Source: Devosia enhydra (lineage in GTDB: Bacteria > Pseudomonadota > Alphaproteobacteria > Rhizobiales > Devosiaceae). From it: a DNA stretch of 64,000 nt. Shown one piece after another: positions 33,113 to 40,647 of this stretch. Position 1 is the first letter of the stretch, and each line of letters begins with the position of its first letter. The stretch is from the NCBI RefSeq assembly GCF_900119845.1, contig NZ_FPKU01000003.1:489990-553989 (forward strand), read 5' to 3'. Under the pieces are notes generated by a model. It made no database searches and was not told the DNA's origin. It saw nothing but the letters and a program-made list of their open reading frames with translations. Made by a program: the position numbers and the translations under genes.

Positions 33113-34342
33113 TCATTGGCGCGCCAGATGGCGCAGCGCCTCCCTGTCGGGCGCAAAGCTCAGCGCCGCCTCGGCCCGGGCCAAAGCGAGTTCGGCATGC
33201 CGGCGCGCGGCGGACGACAGCCGCCCGTCCCCCGCCTCGGCCAGCGCCTGCAGCGCCTTTTGCAGGCGGATCTGCACCTCGAGCGCCCCGGCGCCGTCGC
33301 GTGCGATGATGCCGAAGCCATCATCGAAGAGGTCATCGATCGAAAGCGCCGGCCCGTGGACGCGGGCGCAGCCTGGCTCCTCCGCCTCGGGCGGGAGGGC
33401 GAGGGGCTCGAGCACCCGGACCATGCGCCCGATCACGTCGATGGCGGTACCGGGATCGTTGACCGCCGGCGAAAGCGCCCGGGCCGCGATCTCGGCCAGC
33501 ACGACCACCCCGAAGCGCGGGTCCTGATCGAAAGAACGCGCCGTGCCGATTGAGAAGGCCTTGCGCAGCGTTTCGGGATCGCACTCCCCGGTGAAGCGGG
33601 CGAGCGGCTTGCCCGAGTGCACGAAGATGCCCGGCATGGCGAGCACCATCACCTCGCCCTTGCCGGCTTCGGCGGCAGCCTCGAGGGCGGCCATGTCGAC
33701 ATATTGCACATAGCCGACGCGATCGGCGCTAAGCGTCGTTCCGGAAACCAGCGTCGTTGCCGCATCGGCCGGCCGCGCCCCCAGCGCCGGATGCCTGAGC
33801 CGCTCGGCGATGGCCTCTGCGGCCACTTCTTCCACCTGGTCGGTCGTCTCCCCCACCCGCCCCAGCCGCGACAGATGGTCGATCCAGCGCAGCATGGTCA
33901 CGACGATAAGCGCGATGACGAGGATGGTCACCACGAACAGCACCACCCGGCCCCGCTCGCCATAGGCCCCGGTCGAGAGCGTGATGATGCCCACGAGGCT
34001 GAAGAGGAACGAGCCCATGAAGGTGGCGAGCGCGTTCTGGGTCGTGGAATCCTGCATCAGGAGCCGTGTCGCCCGCGGCGTCACGCTGCTGGTGGCGGCG
34101 CTATAGGCGGAGACCATCACCGAAAGCGAGAAGGTGGTGACCGAGAGCATGCTGGTGGCCAGGATATTGAGGATGCTGTCGACGGCATCCGAACCCAGGT
34201 CGCTCGGCAGCTCCCAGGGGATGAAGCGCTCCACCACCATGGCGAGCAGCGCCGTGATCACCCCCAGCACCGCAAACAGCGATGCGCGCACCCAGAGCTG
34301 GCGGGTCAATTGCAGCATGAGCCAACGCCATTTGCTGATCAT
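33113..34342 (-). CDS. DUF2254 family membrane protein
   Basis: 409 residues. Four membrane helices in the first 150 residues (SLFAVLGVITALLAMVVE; ILATSMLSVTTFSLSVMV; ATFMGSFLFSLVGIITL; VVLFVVTILVIALIVVTML), then a soluble domain with the conserved SAYSAATSSVTPRA, DPGTAIDVIGRM and FGVVVLAEIAARALSPAVND segments typical of predicted DUF2254 proteins. Function unknown. Start uncertain: ATG at 34342 is given; 34318 is a shorter alternative; 34411 adds an unlikely polar tail. Divergent from the sugar ABC importer. Confidence 0.85.
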   Translation of the reverse strand: MISKWRWLMLQLTRQLWVRASLFAVLGVITALLAMVVERFIPWELPSDLGSDAVDSILNILATSMLSVTTFSLSVMVSAYSAATSSVTPRATRLLMQDSTTQNALATFMGSFLFSLVGIITLSTGAYGERGRVVLFVVTILVIALIVVTMLRWIDHLSRLGRVGETTDQVEEVAAEAIAERLRHPALGARPADAATTLVSGTTLSADRVGYVQYVDMAALEAAAEAGKGEVMVLAMPGIFVHSGKPLARFTGECDPETLRKAFSIGTARSFDQDPRFGVVVLAEIAARALSPAVNDPGTAIDVIGRMVRVLEPLALPPEAEEPGCARVHGPALSIDDLFDDGFGIIARDGAGALEVQIRLQKALQALAEAGDGRLSSAARRHAELALARAEAALSFAPDREALRHLARQ

Positions 34343-34435
34343 GCCGGAAGATGTCCCCGTTCGCGCCCAGATGTCCCGACCCTGACGCCCGCCGCTGCAT
34401 TTGGCAACCATTGCGGCATCCTGCCGAAAGGTTGT

Positions 34436-34447
34436 GCAACCGGTTTC
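34436..34447. promoter_or_regulatory. LacI operator O1 (upstream, imperfect) of the importer
   Basis: GCAACCGGTTTC differs at one position from the perfect palindrome GCAACCGGTTGC found at 34606 and 39056. Spacing to O2 is 170 bp centre to centre, compatible with a DNA loop. Confidence 0.55.
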
Positions 34448-34496
34448 TCGGAATTCGCTCCATTGCCGAACGCTTTTGGATCATCCGGTACGGCCA

Positions 34497-34525
34497 CACC
34501 GTGTTATTCACGTACAAACACGGTG
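34497..34525. promoter_or_regulatory. 9-bp inverted repeat in the importer promoter region
   Basis: CACCGTGTT (34497-34505), 11-base spacer, AACACGGTG (34517-34525), a perfect match. It is unlike the LacI operators, so it may be the site of another regulator or a leader hairpin. Confidence 0.5.
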
Positions 34526-34605
34526 CTGCGTGTGATGGAGCGGGAAAACCACAGGGCTGGAGGCCTTTCCACAGGCCCGCACACGCTCTGTCTGGCGCTT
34601 GACGC

Positions 34606-34617
34606 GCAACCGGTTGC
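34606..34617. promoter_or_regulatory. LacI operator O2 of the importer
   Basis: Perfect 12-bp palindrome GCAACCGGTTGC with the central CG pair usual for LacI-family sites. TTGACG at 34599-34604 just before it could be the -35, so the operator would sit in the promoter spacer and block RNA polymerase. It lies 57 nt upstream of the importer ATG. Confidence 0.8.
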
Positions 34618-34673
34618 ATGCAAACCTCGCCTTCAGGGACCCATCGCGGACCTCAAGGGAAAAGGGGAACAGC

Positions 34674-35990
34674 ATGACCACTTACGCCGCATTCACCCAC
34701 GCGCTTCGCCGCGCCGCACCTGCCGGGGCCGTCTCCGGCCTCGTCACGGCCGCGCTCCTCGCCACGGCCTCGGGCGCCATGGCCCAGACCATCACGGTGT
34801 GGAGCGGCTATCCGGAGCTGGCGCCGTTCTATACCCATGTCGCAGAAGGGCTTAAGGCCGAGAACCCCGGCCTCGAAGTCCGCGTCGAAGCCATCCCGCT
34901 GCGCGAGCACGAGCGCCGCATCGCGCTCGGCCTCACCTCCGGTTCCTCGGGCGCCCTCGTGCTCGAAATGCCCGGCTCCACCGCCGCCCGCTACATCGAG
35001 AACGAGCTCCTGCCGCCCGCCCCCGATGACATCGAGGCCTTCGTGCGCGCCGATGGCAACTTCAACGAGTTCTTCATCGACCAGGCGAGCTATCAGGGCG
35101 AAGTCTATGGCGTGCCGCTGTTCCGCGGCCAGGGCGCCCTGTTCTACAACACCGAGATGTTCGAAGCCGCCGGCCTCACCGCCCCCCCGGCGACGATGGA
35201 AGAATTCACCGACTACGCCGAAAAGCTCACCGTCCGCGACGCCAATGGCAACCCCACCCGCTCGGGCTGGAGCATGCGGCTTTCGGGCGGCGGCCAGGGC
35301 ATTGCTGAAAAGTTCTGGATCAACCTGCACCAGTACGGCGGGGCGCTGCTGACCGAAGTCGAAGACGGCAAGTGGAAAGCCGATTTCGCCAATGAAGCCG
35401 GCCGCAAGGCGCTCGGCCAGTATCTCGAAAACGTCCATACGCTCAAGACCGTAACGCCCGAACTCCCGGCCGATGCCGAGGCGTTCGAGCGCGAGCAGAC
35501 CGCCATGTTCATCCGCGAGTCGTGGGTGGTGGGCGACATCGCCGCCAAGGCTCCCGACCTGCCCTATGCCACCGCGCCCCTGCCGACCGGCTCGATCGCC
35601 CTGCCGGCACAGCTCTATGTCAGCGCCGATGGCGCCGAGGCCGAGGCCGCCTGGAAGTTCGCGCTCGCCACCAACGAGCCGGAAAACCTCATCTGGCTGC
35701 TCGACAATGTCGGCTGGCTCCCCAACCGCGTCAATGTCGACTATTCGCCGGTGACCGACGCCAAGCCGGGCTTCTCGGGCTTCCTCAACGTGCCCGAGGA
35801 CTATGTCTTCTTCACCCTGCCCGCCATCGGGCCGATCGAAGAAGTGCTGACCCGCCTCGCCGCCCGCCTCGTCGAAGCCTTCGGCAATGCCTCGCTCGCC
35901 GGCGACGATGCCGCCATCGATGCCTTCCTTGCCGAAGCCGCCGCCGAGACCAACTCGATCCTCGAGCGCGAAGGCCTTCTGGCCCAGTAA
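34674..35990 (+). CDS. Sugar ABC transporter substrate-binding protein
   Basis: 438 residues, periplasmic, of the type 1 (MalE/UgpB-like) extracellular solute-binding family. Signal peptide with hydrophobic core SGLVTAALLATASGAMA, cleaved before QTITVWSGYPEL. Family segments include FRGQGALFYNTEMFEAAGL and FIRESWVVGDIAAKAP. ATG at 34674 follows AAGGGGAA. First gene of a three-gene importer with two permeases; the operators upstream tie it to the LacI gene at 37909-38955 and, through it, to the amino-sugar operon. Ligand inferred to be an amino sugar or its conjugate. Confidence 0.9.
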   Translation: MTTYAAFTHALRRAAPAGAVSGLVTAALLATASGAMAQTITVWSGYPELAPFYTHVAEGLKAENPGLEVRVEAIPLREHERRIALGLTSGSSGALVLEMPGSTAARYIENELLPPAPDDIEAFVRADGNFNEFFIDQASYQGEVYGVPLFRGQGALFYNTEMFEAAGLTAPPATMEEFTDYAEKLTVRDANGNPTRSGWSMRLSGGGQGIAEKFWINLHQYGGALLTEVEDGKWKADFANEAGRKALGQYLENVHTLKTVTPELPADAEAFEREQTAMFIRESWVVGDIAAKAPDLPYATAPLPTGSIALPAQLYVSADGAEAEAAWKFALATNEPENLIWLLDNVGWLPNRVNVDYSPVTDAKPGFSGFLNVPEDYVFFTLPAIGPIEEVLTRLAARLVEAFGNASLAGDDAAIDAFLAEAAAETNSILEREGLLAQ

Positions 35991-36017
35991 GCCGGTCTCC
36001 CTCCCGGGACCTGCAAC

Positions 36018-36041
36018 GCCGGGGCGGTTCGCCGCCCCGGC
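36018..36041 (+). promoter_or_regulatory. GC-rich UUCG hairpin after the sugar binding-protein gene
   Basis: Perfect 10-bp stem GCCGGGGCGG (36018-36027) with CCGCCCCGGC (36032-36041), closed by a TTCG tetraloop, 27 nt after the stop codon and 53 nt before the permease start. No T-run. Likely stabilises or partly attenuates the message so that more binding protein than permease is made. Confidence 0.7.
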
Positions 36042-36094
36042 ACGGCTCGCAACCGGGGATCCGCACACCCCCGGCAAAAGCTCAAGGAGCGCCG

Positions 36095-36982
36095 ATGCTG
36101 CACCGCCGCCTCTGGTTATTCGCCGCACTGGCCATATTGCCCACCCTCGCGATCTTCGCCTGGGTCCGGCTCTTCCCCATCGTCGAGACGCTGCGCCTCA
36201 GCCTCCACAAATGGGATATCCTGTCGCGCAACAAGCCCTTCATCGGGCTCGCGAATTTCCAGGAACTGATGGGTGACCGGCTGTTCCGCGAAGCCCTGCT
36301 GAACACTTCGATCATCGCTTTCGGCGTTCTCATCGTCACCATTCCGCTGGCCCTCGTTCTGGCCGCTCTCATCCATCACCGTACGGGATCGCGCTTCGGG
36401 CCCTTCAACGAGAGCGCCATCTTCGTGCCGCACATCGTGTCGCTCGTGCCCGCCGCCATGGCGTGGAAGTGGATTTTCGACGCGCAGCTCGGGCCCCTCA
36501 ACGCCCTGCTCGGCGTCTTCGGCATTCCCGCTCAGGCCTGGCTTTTCGATCCCGTCTGGTCGATCGTCTGCATCATCATCCTGTGCTCCTGGCAAGCGCT
36601 CGGCTACGCGGTCCTGATCTACATCGTGGGCTTCCGCTCGCTGCCCGAAAGCGTGTTCGAGGCGGCCAAGCTCGATGGCGCCACCGGCCGGCAGGCCTTC
36701 TGGCATGTCGCCGTGCCGATGCTGAAGCCGATCACCCTCTATGTCTCTGTGGTGACGCTGATTTCCGCCTTCAACGTCTATGCCCAGGCCCTCGTTCTCG
36801 CTTCGGATAGCCAGGGCGCGCCGGGCCGGCAGGTCCGTGTGCTGGTTCTCGACATGATCGAGAATTCCTTCCGCAACTACCGGGTCGGCTATGCCGCCTC
36901 CGAGGCGGTGGTGCTGCTCGTCATCGTGCTCAGCCTCACCCTCATCCAGTTCGGTCTCTTGCGCGAAAAGGGTCGGAGATGA
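36095..36982 (+). CDS. Sugar ABC transporter permease 1
   Basis: 295 residues, six membrane helices, MalF/UgpA type. EAA loop reads FEAAKLDGATGRQAFWHVAVP near 190-210, the contact for the ATPase. AAGGAG precedes the ATG at 36095. Pairs with the second permease, with which it overlaps by four bases. No ATPase gene is present in the operon, so a shared MsmK/UgpC-like ATPase encoded elsewhere must drive it. Confidence 0.92.
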   Translation: MLHRRLWLFAALAILPTLAIFAWVRLFPIVETLRLSLHKWDILSRNKPFIGLANFQELMGDRLFREALLNTSIIAFGVLIVTIPLALVLAALIHHRTGSRFGPFNESAIFVPHIVSLVPAAMAWKWIFDAQLGPLNALLGVFGIPAQAWLFDPVWSIVCIIILCSWQALGYAVLIYIVGFRSLPESVFEAAKLDGATGRQAFWHVAVPMLKPITLYVSVVTLISAFNVYAQALVLASDSQGAPGRQVRVLVLDMIENSFRNYRVGYAASEAVVLLVIVLSLTLIQFGLLREKGRR

Positions 36983-37869
36983 CAACCATGGACAAGGACG
37001 CCGCCGCGCCCCTCGCCACGCGGGAGGCCGCACGGGCTCACAAGGCCCGCCGCAGCGCCACCGATCTCCTGATCGACGTCGTGCTCGTCGCCTTCTCCTG
37101 CGTGATGGTGCTGCCGCTGATCCTGCTGGTCGCCAACGCCTTCAAGAGCCCGGCCGAACTGCTGGCCTGGCCGCCGACCCTCATTCCGATCCAGCCGACG
37201 CTCGAGAATTTCCGCGCCGTGCTCAGCGATACCCCGCTGATGCGCTGGATTTTCAACAGCCTCGTCTTCTCGGTGCTCTCGACGCTGTCGATCCTCGCCA
37301 CCTCGGCGATCACCGGCTACATCCTCGCGAAATTCCCCTCCAAGATCATGACCGTGATCTTCGCGGTGATGCTGGCAACCGCCATCGTGCCGTTCGAAGT
37401 CTATATGATCCCGCTCTATTTCCAGGTGCAGGGACTGGGGCTTCTGAACTCGGTCTGGGGCCTCTTGGTCGGCTATCTGGTAATGAGCTTCGGCATCTTC
37501 CTCATCCGCCAGAACGTCATCCAGACCATCCCCGACGAGTTGCTCGAGGCCGCGCGCATCGATGGCGCTGGCGAGTGGTGGATCTTTTTGAAGGTCGTGC
37601 TGCCGCTGCTGCGCTCGGCGCTCGGCGCCCTGGGCGTGCTCGCCTTTTTCCAGAGCTGGACGGTCTTTGCCTGGCCGATGATCGTCACCACGACGCGCGA
37701 AAGCTACACCGTCGAGATCGGGCTGGCGCTCTTCCAGACCGGCTATACGGTCGATCTGGGGCGCCTCAGCGCCGCATCGGCCGTGGTTTTGATCCCCTCG
37801 ATCATCTTCTTTGTCTTCCTTCGGCGAAACTTCGTCAAAGGCATCGCCTCCACCGGCCTCAAGGACTGA
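36979..37869 (+). CDS. Sugar ABC transporter permease 2
   Basis: 296 residues, six membrane helices, MalG/UgpE type, with a basic N-terminal tail of about 35 residues. EAA loop LEAARIDGAGEWWIFLKVVLP around 192-212. The ATG overlaps the stop of permease 1 (ATGA). It is the last gene of the importer and is convergent with the LacI regulator 39 bp away. Confidence 0.92.
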   Translation: MTTMDKDAAAPLATREAARAHKARRSATDLLIDVVLVAFSCVMVLPLILLVANAFKSPAELLAWPPTLIPIQPTLENFRAVLSDTPLMRWIFNSLVFSVLSTLSILATSAITGYILAKFPSKIMTVIFAVMLATAIVPFEVYMIPLYFQVQGLGLLNSVWGLLVGYLVMSFGIFLIRQNVIQTIPDELLEAARIDGAGEWWIFLKVVLPLLRSALGALGVLAFFQSWTVFAWPMIVTTTRESYTVEIGLALFQTGYTVDLGRLSAASAVVLIPSIIFFVFLRRNFVKGIASTGLKD

Positions 37870-37908
37870 GGCCGGCTCGCCATGCTTTCCGGCCTTTCCC
37901 CATCGCTG

Positions 37909-38955
37909 TCAGGGCTGCTCGTTGCCGGCCGCCCCGCCCTTGCGGCGCGCGGCCTTGGCGGGCACCGGTCGGCCCGGCGCGGCGGTCGTCTCGCGGATGA
38001 CGAGGTGGGTGTCGAGCACATGGCGCACATCGGTCGAGCCGCGGCTGCCCAGCGCGTCCATCAGCAGCGTCACGGCGATCTCCGCGACCTCGATGCAGCG
38101 GTTCGATACCGTGGTCAGCGGCGGATAGGTGGTTGCACCCAGCACGTCGTCGCAGCCGATGACGCTGAATTCGGACGGAACGCTCACCCCGGCGTCCCGC
38201 AGGCCGGCGAGCAGGCCCTGAGCCAGCAGGTCGTCGAACGCCAGCGCCGCGCTCGCCCCGGTGCCGAGCACCGCCTGGGCCGAGGCCCGGCCGATCTCAT
38301 GGGTCGATTTGTGGGCCGAAACCGCGCTGACCGTCACGCCGTGCTGCTTGGCCGCCAGCTTGACGGCGGCCCGGCGCTGCCGGTTGGCCCAGCTCGTCGT
38401 CGGGCCAGAGACGTAGCAGATATGCCGGTGCCCGAGTTCGGCCAGATGCGCGACGGCCTGCGTCACCCCGGCGCCGGAATTGATCAGCACGCGCAGCATC
38501 TCGGGCACGTCCTGGTTGATCAGCACCAGCGGCCGGCGCCGCGCATGCTCGCGGATCTGCGCCTCGGCCAACCGCGAGGAGACGAGGATCAGCCCCGCCA
38601 CCTGGTGGGTGAAGCGATCGACCAGCTGGTCCTCGCGCTCGGGCTTCTCATCGGAATCCCCCAGAAAGACGCAATAGCCGAAATCCTCGGCCTTGCGCTG
38701 CGCCGCCCGGATCAGCGGCGGAAAGAACGGATTGGCGACATCGGGAACGATGAGCCCGATATTCTTGGACTGACCGGTGGAGAGCGCCTGCGCCACCGGG
38801 TTGGGCTGGTAGCCCAGCCGGTCGGCCACTGCCAGCACGCGCTCGACCGTCTCGGGCGACAGCCGATCGGGACGGGTAAAGGCCCTCGAAACGGTGGAGC
38901 GCGCAACGCCCGCTTCGCTCGCCACCTGGCTGATGGTCGCCCGCCTCTTGATCAC
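37909..38955 (-). CDS. LacI family transcriptional regulator of the amino-sugar locus
   Basis: 348 residues. N-terminal LacI helix-turn-helix (ATISQVASEAGVARSTVSRA) with hinge helix NPVAQALSTGQ, then a periplasmic-binding-protein-like ligand domain (IGLIVPDVANPFFPPLIRAA; FSVIGCDDVLGA). Starts at GTG 38955 with GGGGGA seven bases upstream; a stop codon lies just before, so no longer form exists. Divergent from the nagB-like operon (149-bp gap). The palindrome GCAACCGGTTGC before both that operon and the importer is the probable binding site. Inducer unknown, presumably a pathway sugar or sugar phosphate. Confidence 0.93.
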   Translation of the reverse strand: MIKRRATISQVASEAGVARSTVSRAFTRPDRLSPETVERVLAVADRLGYQPNPVAQALSTGQSKNIGLIVPDVANPFFPPLIRAAQRKAEDFGYCVFLGDSDEKPEREDQLVDRFTHQVAGLILVSSRLAEAQIREHARRRPLVLINQDVPEMLRVLINSGAGVTQAVAHLAELGHRHICYVSGPTTSWANRQRRAAVKLAAKQHGVTVSAVSAHKSTHEIGRASAQAVLGTGASAALAFDDLLAQGLLAGLRDAGVSVPSEFSVIGCDDVLGATTYPPLTTVSNRCIEVAEIAVTLLMDALGSRGSTDVRHVLDTHLVIRETTAAPGRPVPAKAARRKGGAAGNEQP

Positions 38956-39055
38956 CCTCTATCCCCCTGCCCTGCGCTGCTGCGCGATGCTGCCGCTTCG
39001 GCGCGCGCTGCGCAACATCGATGCTCCATCTTGTGCCACGGGCTGCTTCTGCGAG

Positions 39056-39067
39056 GCAACCGGTTGC
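39056..39067. promoter_or_regulatory. LacI operator before the nagB-like operon
   Basis: Perfect palindrome GCAACCGGTTGC, identical to the site at 34606-34617. It is 37 nt upstream of the nagB-like ATG and 100 bp from the divergent regulator start, so it could repress both. GACAAT at 39069-39074 may be the -10. Confidence 0.8.
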
Positions 39068-39104
39068 ACGACAATCTCCGAACAACGCCGCAAGGAGGTG
39101 TTGC

Positions 39105-39884
39105 ATGAAGATCGCCACCGCGCCCGAACGGGCCGCCGATCGCTCCCCCGGCTTCCGCCACGAAACCTATCCCGATCGCGCCGCCATGGGGGCAGCCGCC
39201 GCCCGGGACATTGCCGATCACCTGCGCACCCTGCTTGCCCATAAGTCCCTGGTCCGCATGATTTTTGCGTCGGCTCCAAGCCAGGCCGACATGCTTGCCG
39301 CGCTGGCCGCAGCACCCGGCATCGACTGGAGCCGGGTCATTGCCTTCCACATGGACGAGTATGTCGGGCTCGACCTGCAGCACCCCGCCGCCTTCGGCCC
39401 CTGGCTCGTGCGCCACTTCCTCGGCCGCGTGCCCATCGGTGCCGCCCATCTCATCGAACCGGGCGCCGATCCCATGGCAACGGCGCATGATTATGCAGCA
39501 CTTCTGGCCGAAGCGCCCATCGATATCGTCTGCCTCGGTATCGGGGTCAACGGGCACATCGCCTTCAACGATCCGCCAGTGGCCGACTTCTCAGACCCGC
39601 TCGATGTCAAGATCGTAACCCTCGACGAAACCTGCCGCCAGCAGCAGGTGGACGAAGAGTGCTTCCCCGCGCTCGACGCCGTGCCCACCGAAGCGATCAC
39701 CCTCACCGTCCCGCGCCTCCTGCGCTCGGACCGGATGTTCGCGGTGGTGCCGGGGGCCATCAAACGCGATGCGGTGAGCCGCACGCTGCACGGCCCCATC
39801 GAAACCGCCTGCCCGGCAAGCGCCCTGCGCACCCATCCCGACTGCAAGCTCTATCTCGACAAGGACGCGAACCCACATGGCTGA
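39105..39884 (+). CDS. Glucosamine-6-phosphate deaminase-like protein (NagB family)
   Basis: 259 residues with the NagB/6-phosphogluconolactonase fold. NagB converts glucosamine-6-phosphate to fructose-6-phosphate and ammonia. The FHMDEYVGL segment supplies D84, equal to D72 of E. coli NagB. In GIGVNGHIAFNDP the E. coli residues D141, H143 and E148 correspond to N149, H151 and D156, so two of three ring-opening/catalytic residues are changed. It may act on a different amino sugar or be a divergent subgroup. AAGGAGG precedes the ATG. First gene of a five-gene operon, overlapping the SIS gene by eight bases. Confidence 0.82.
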   Translation: MKIATAPERAADRSPGFRHETYPDRAAMGAAAARDIADHLRTLLAHKSLVRMIFASAPSQADMLAALAAAPGIDWSRVIAFHMDEYVGLDLQHPAAFGPWLVRHFLGRVPIGAAHLIEPGADPMATAHDYAALLAEAPIDIVCLGIGVNGHIAFNDPPVADFSDPLDVKIVTLDETCRQQQVDEECFPALDAVPTEAITLTVPRLLRSDRMFAVVPGAIKRDAVSRTLHGPIETACPASALRTHPDCKLYLDKDANPHG

Positions 39885-40647
39885 GATCGATCCCGACGCG
39901 CTCTGCATGGACTATTTCGGCCGCGTTCAGGCCCTCATGCAGTCCATCCTCACCGAGGAGGCGGCAAATCTCGATGCCGCGGCCGCCAAGCTCGCCGACC
40001 AGATCGCCGCTGATCGGCTTGTGCATGTCTATGGCCCGGGCGGCCATTCCAACCTCGCGAGCCAGGAAATCTTCTTCCGCGCCGGCGGGCTGATGCATGT
40101 CTCGGCCATCCTCGACGAAGGCACGCTGCTCTCCTCGGGTGCCCTGCGCTCGATGGCGATGGAGCGCACCCCCGGCTATGGCAAGGTGGTGATCTCGGAC
40201 CGCGATCTGGGCCCCGACGACCTCCTCATCCTCGTCAACGCCTATGGCATCAACGCCGCGCTCATCGATGCGGCCCTCGAAGCCAAGAGGCGCGGCGCCT
40301 TCGTCATCGGTGTTTCGTCGCGCCGCCATGCCAGCGAAACCAAGCCCGAGCATCCGGCCCGGCACCCGACCAAGCACAATCTGCATGACGTGGTCGATAT
40401 CGCCATCGACACCAAGGTGCCGATCGGGGATGCGCTGATGCGGCTGCCCGGCATGGGCGAGCCGATCGGCGCCAGCTCGACCTTCGCCAATGCGATTGCG
40501 CTCAATGCGCTGGTGCTGCGCACCGTCGCCAAGCTGCTCGATCGCGGCATCGAGCCGCCGGTGTGGCGCTCGGGCAATGCGCCGGGCGGCGATGAGGCCA
40601 ATGCCCGCTTCCTCGCACGCTTCCGCCACCGGGTGCGCCAGCTGTGA
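39877..40647 (+). CDS. SIS domain protein (predicted sugar isomerase, UPF0309-like)
   Basis: 256 residues, one sugar-isomerase (SIS) domain spanning most of the protein. Phosphosugar-binding stretch VYGPGGHSNLASQEIFFRAGG (about 49-69) and LLILVNAYGINAALIDAALE, VIGVSSRRHA. The family binds phosphosugars; UPF0309 proteins often sit beside NagA-like genes. Overlaps the NagB-like gene by 8 nt and the NagA-like gene by 4 nt, implying coupled translation and a shared pathway. Exact reaction not known: isomerase, or a partner to the NagB-like protein. Confidence 0.82.
   Translation: MAEIDPDALCMDYFGRVQALMQSILTEEAANLDAAAAKLADQIAADRLVHVYGPGGHSNLASQEIFFRAGGLMHVSAILDEGTLLSSGALRSMAMERTPGYGKVVISDRDLGPDDLLILVNAYGINAALIDAALEAKRRGAFVIGVSSRRHASETKPEHPARHPTKHNLHDVVDIAIDTKVPIGDALMRLPGMGEPIGASSTFANAIALNALVLRTVAKLLDRGIEPPVWRSGNAPGGDEANARFLARFRHRVRQL

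Larger units (their letters stand above)
34343..34673. other. Intergenic region before the sugar importer (331 bp), no gene
   Basis: No open frame is convincing. The region contains two LacI operators (34436-34447 and 34606-34617), a 9-bp inverted repeat (34497-34525) and the ribosome site AAGGGGAA before the importer start. It must hold the importer promoter and probably that of the divergent DUF2254 gene. Confidence 0.7.

Noticed and set aside
39105-39884. Calling the NagB-like protein 6-phosphogluconolactonase
   Set aside because: The fold is shared, but FHMDEYVGL and GHIAFNDP and the NagA-like neighbour fit the deaminase branch better.
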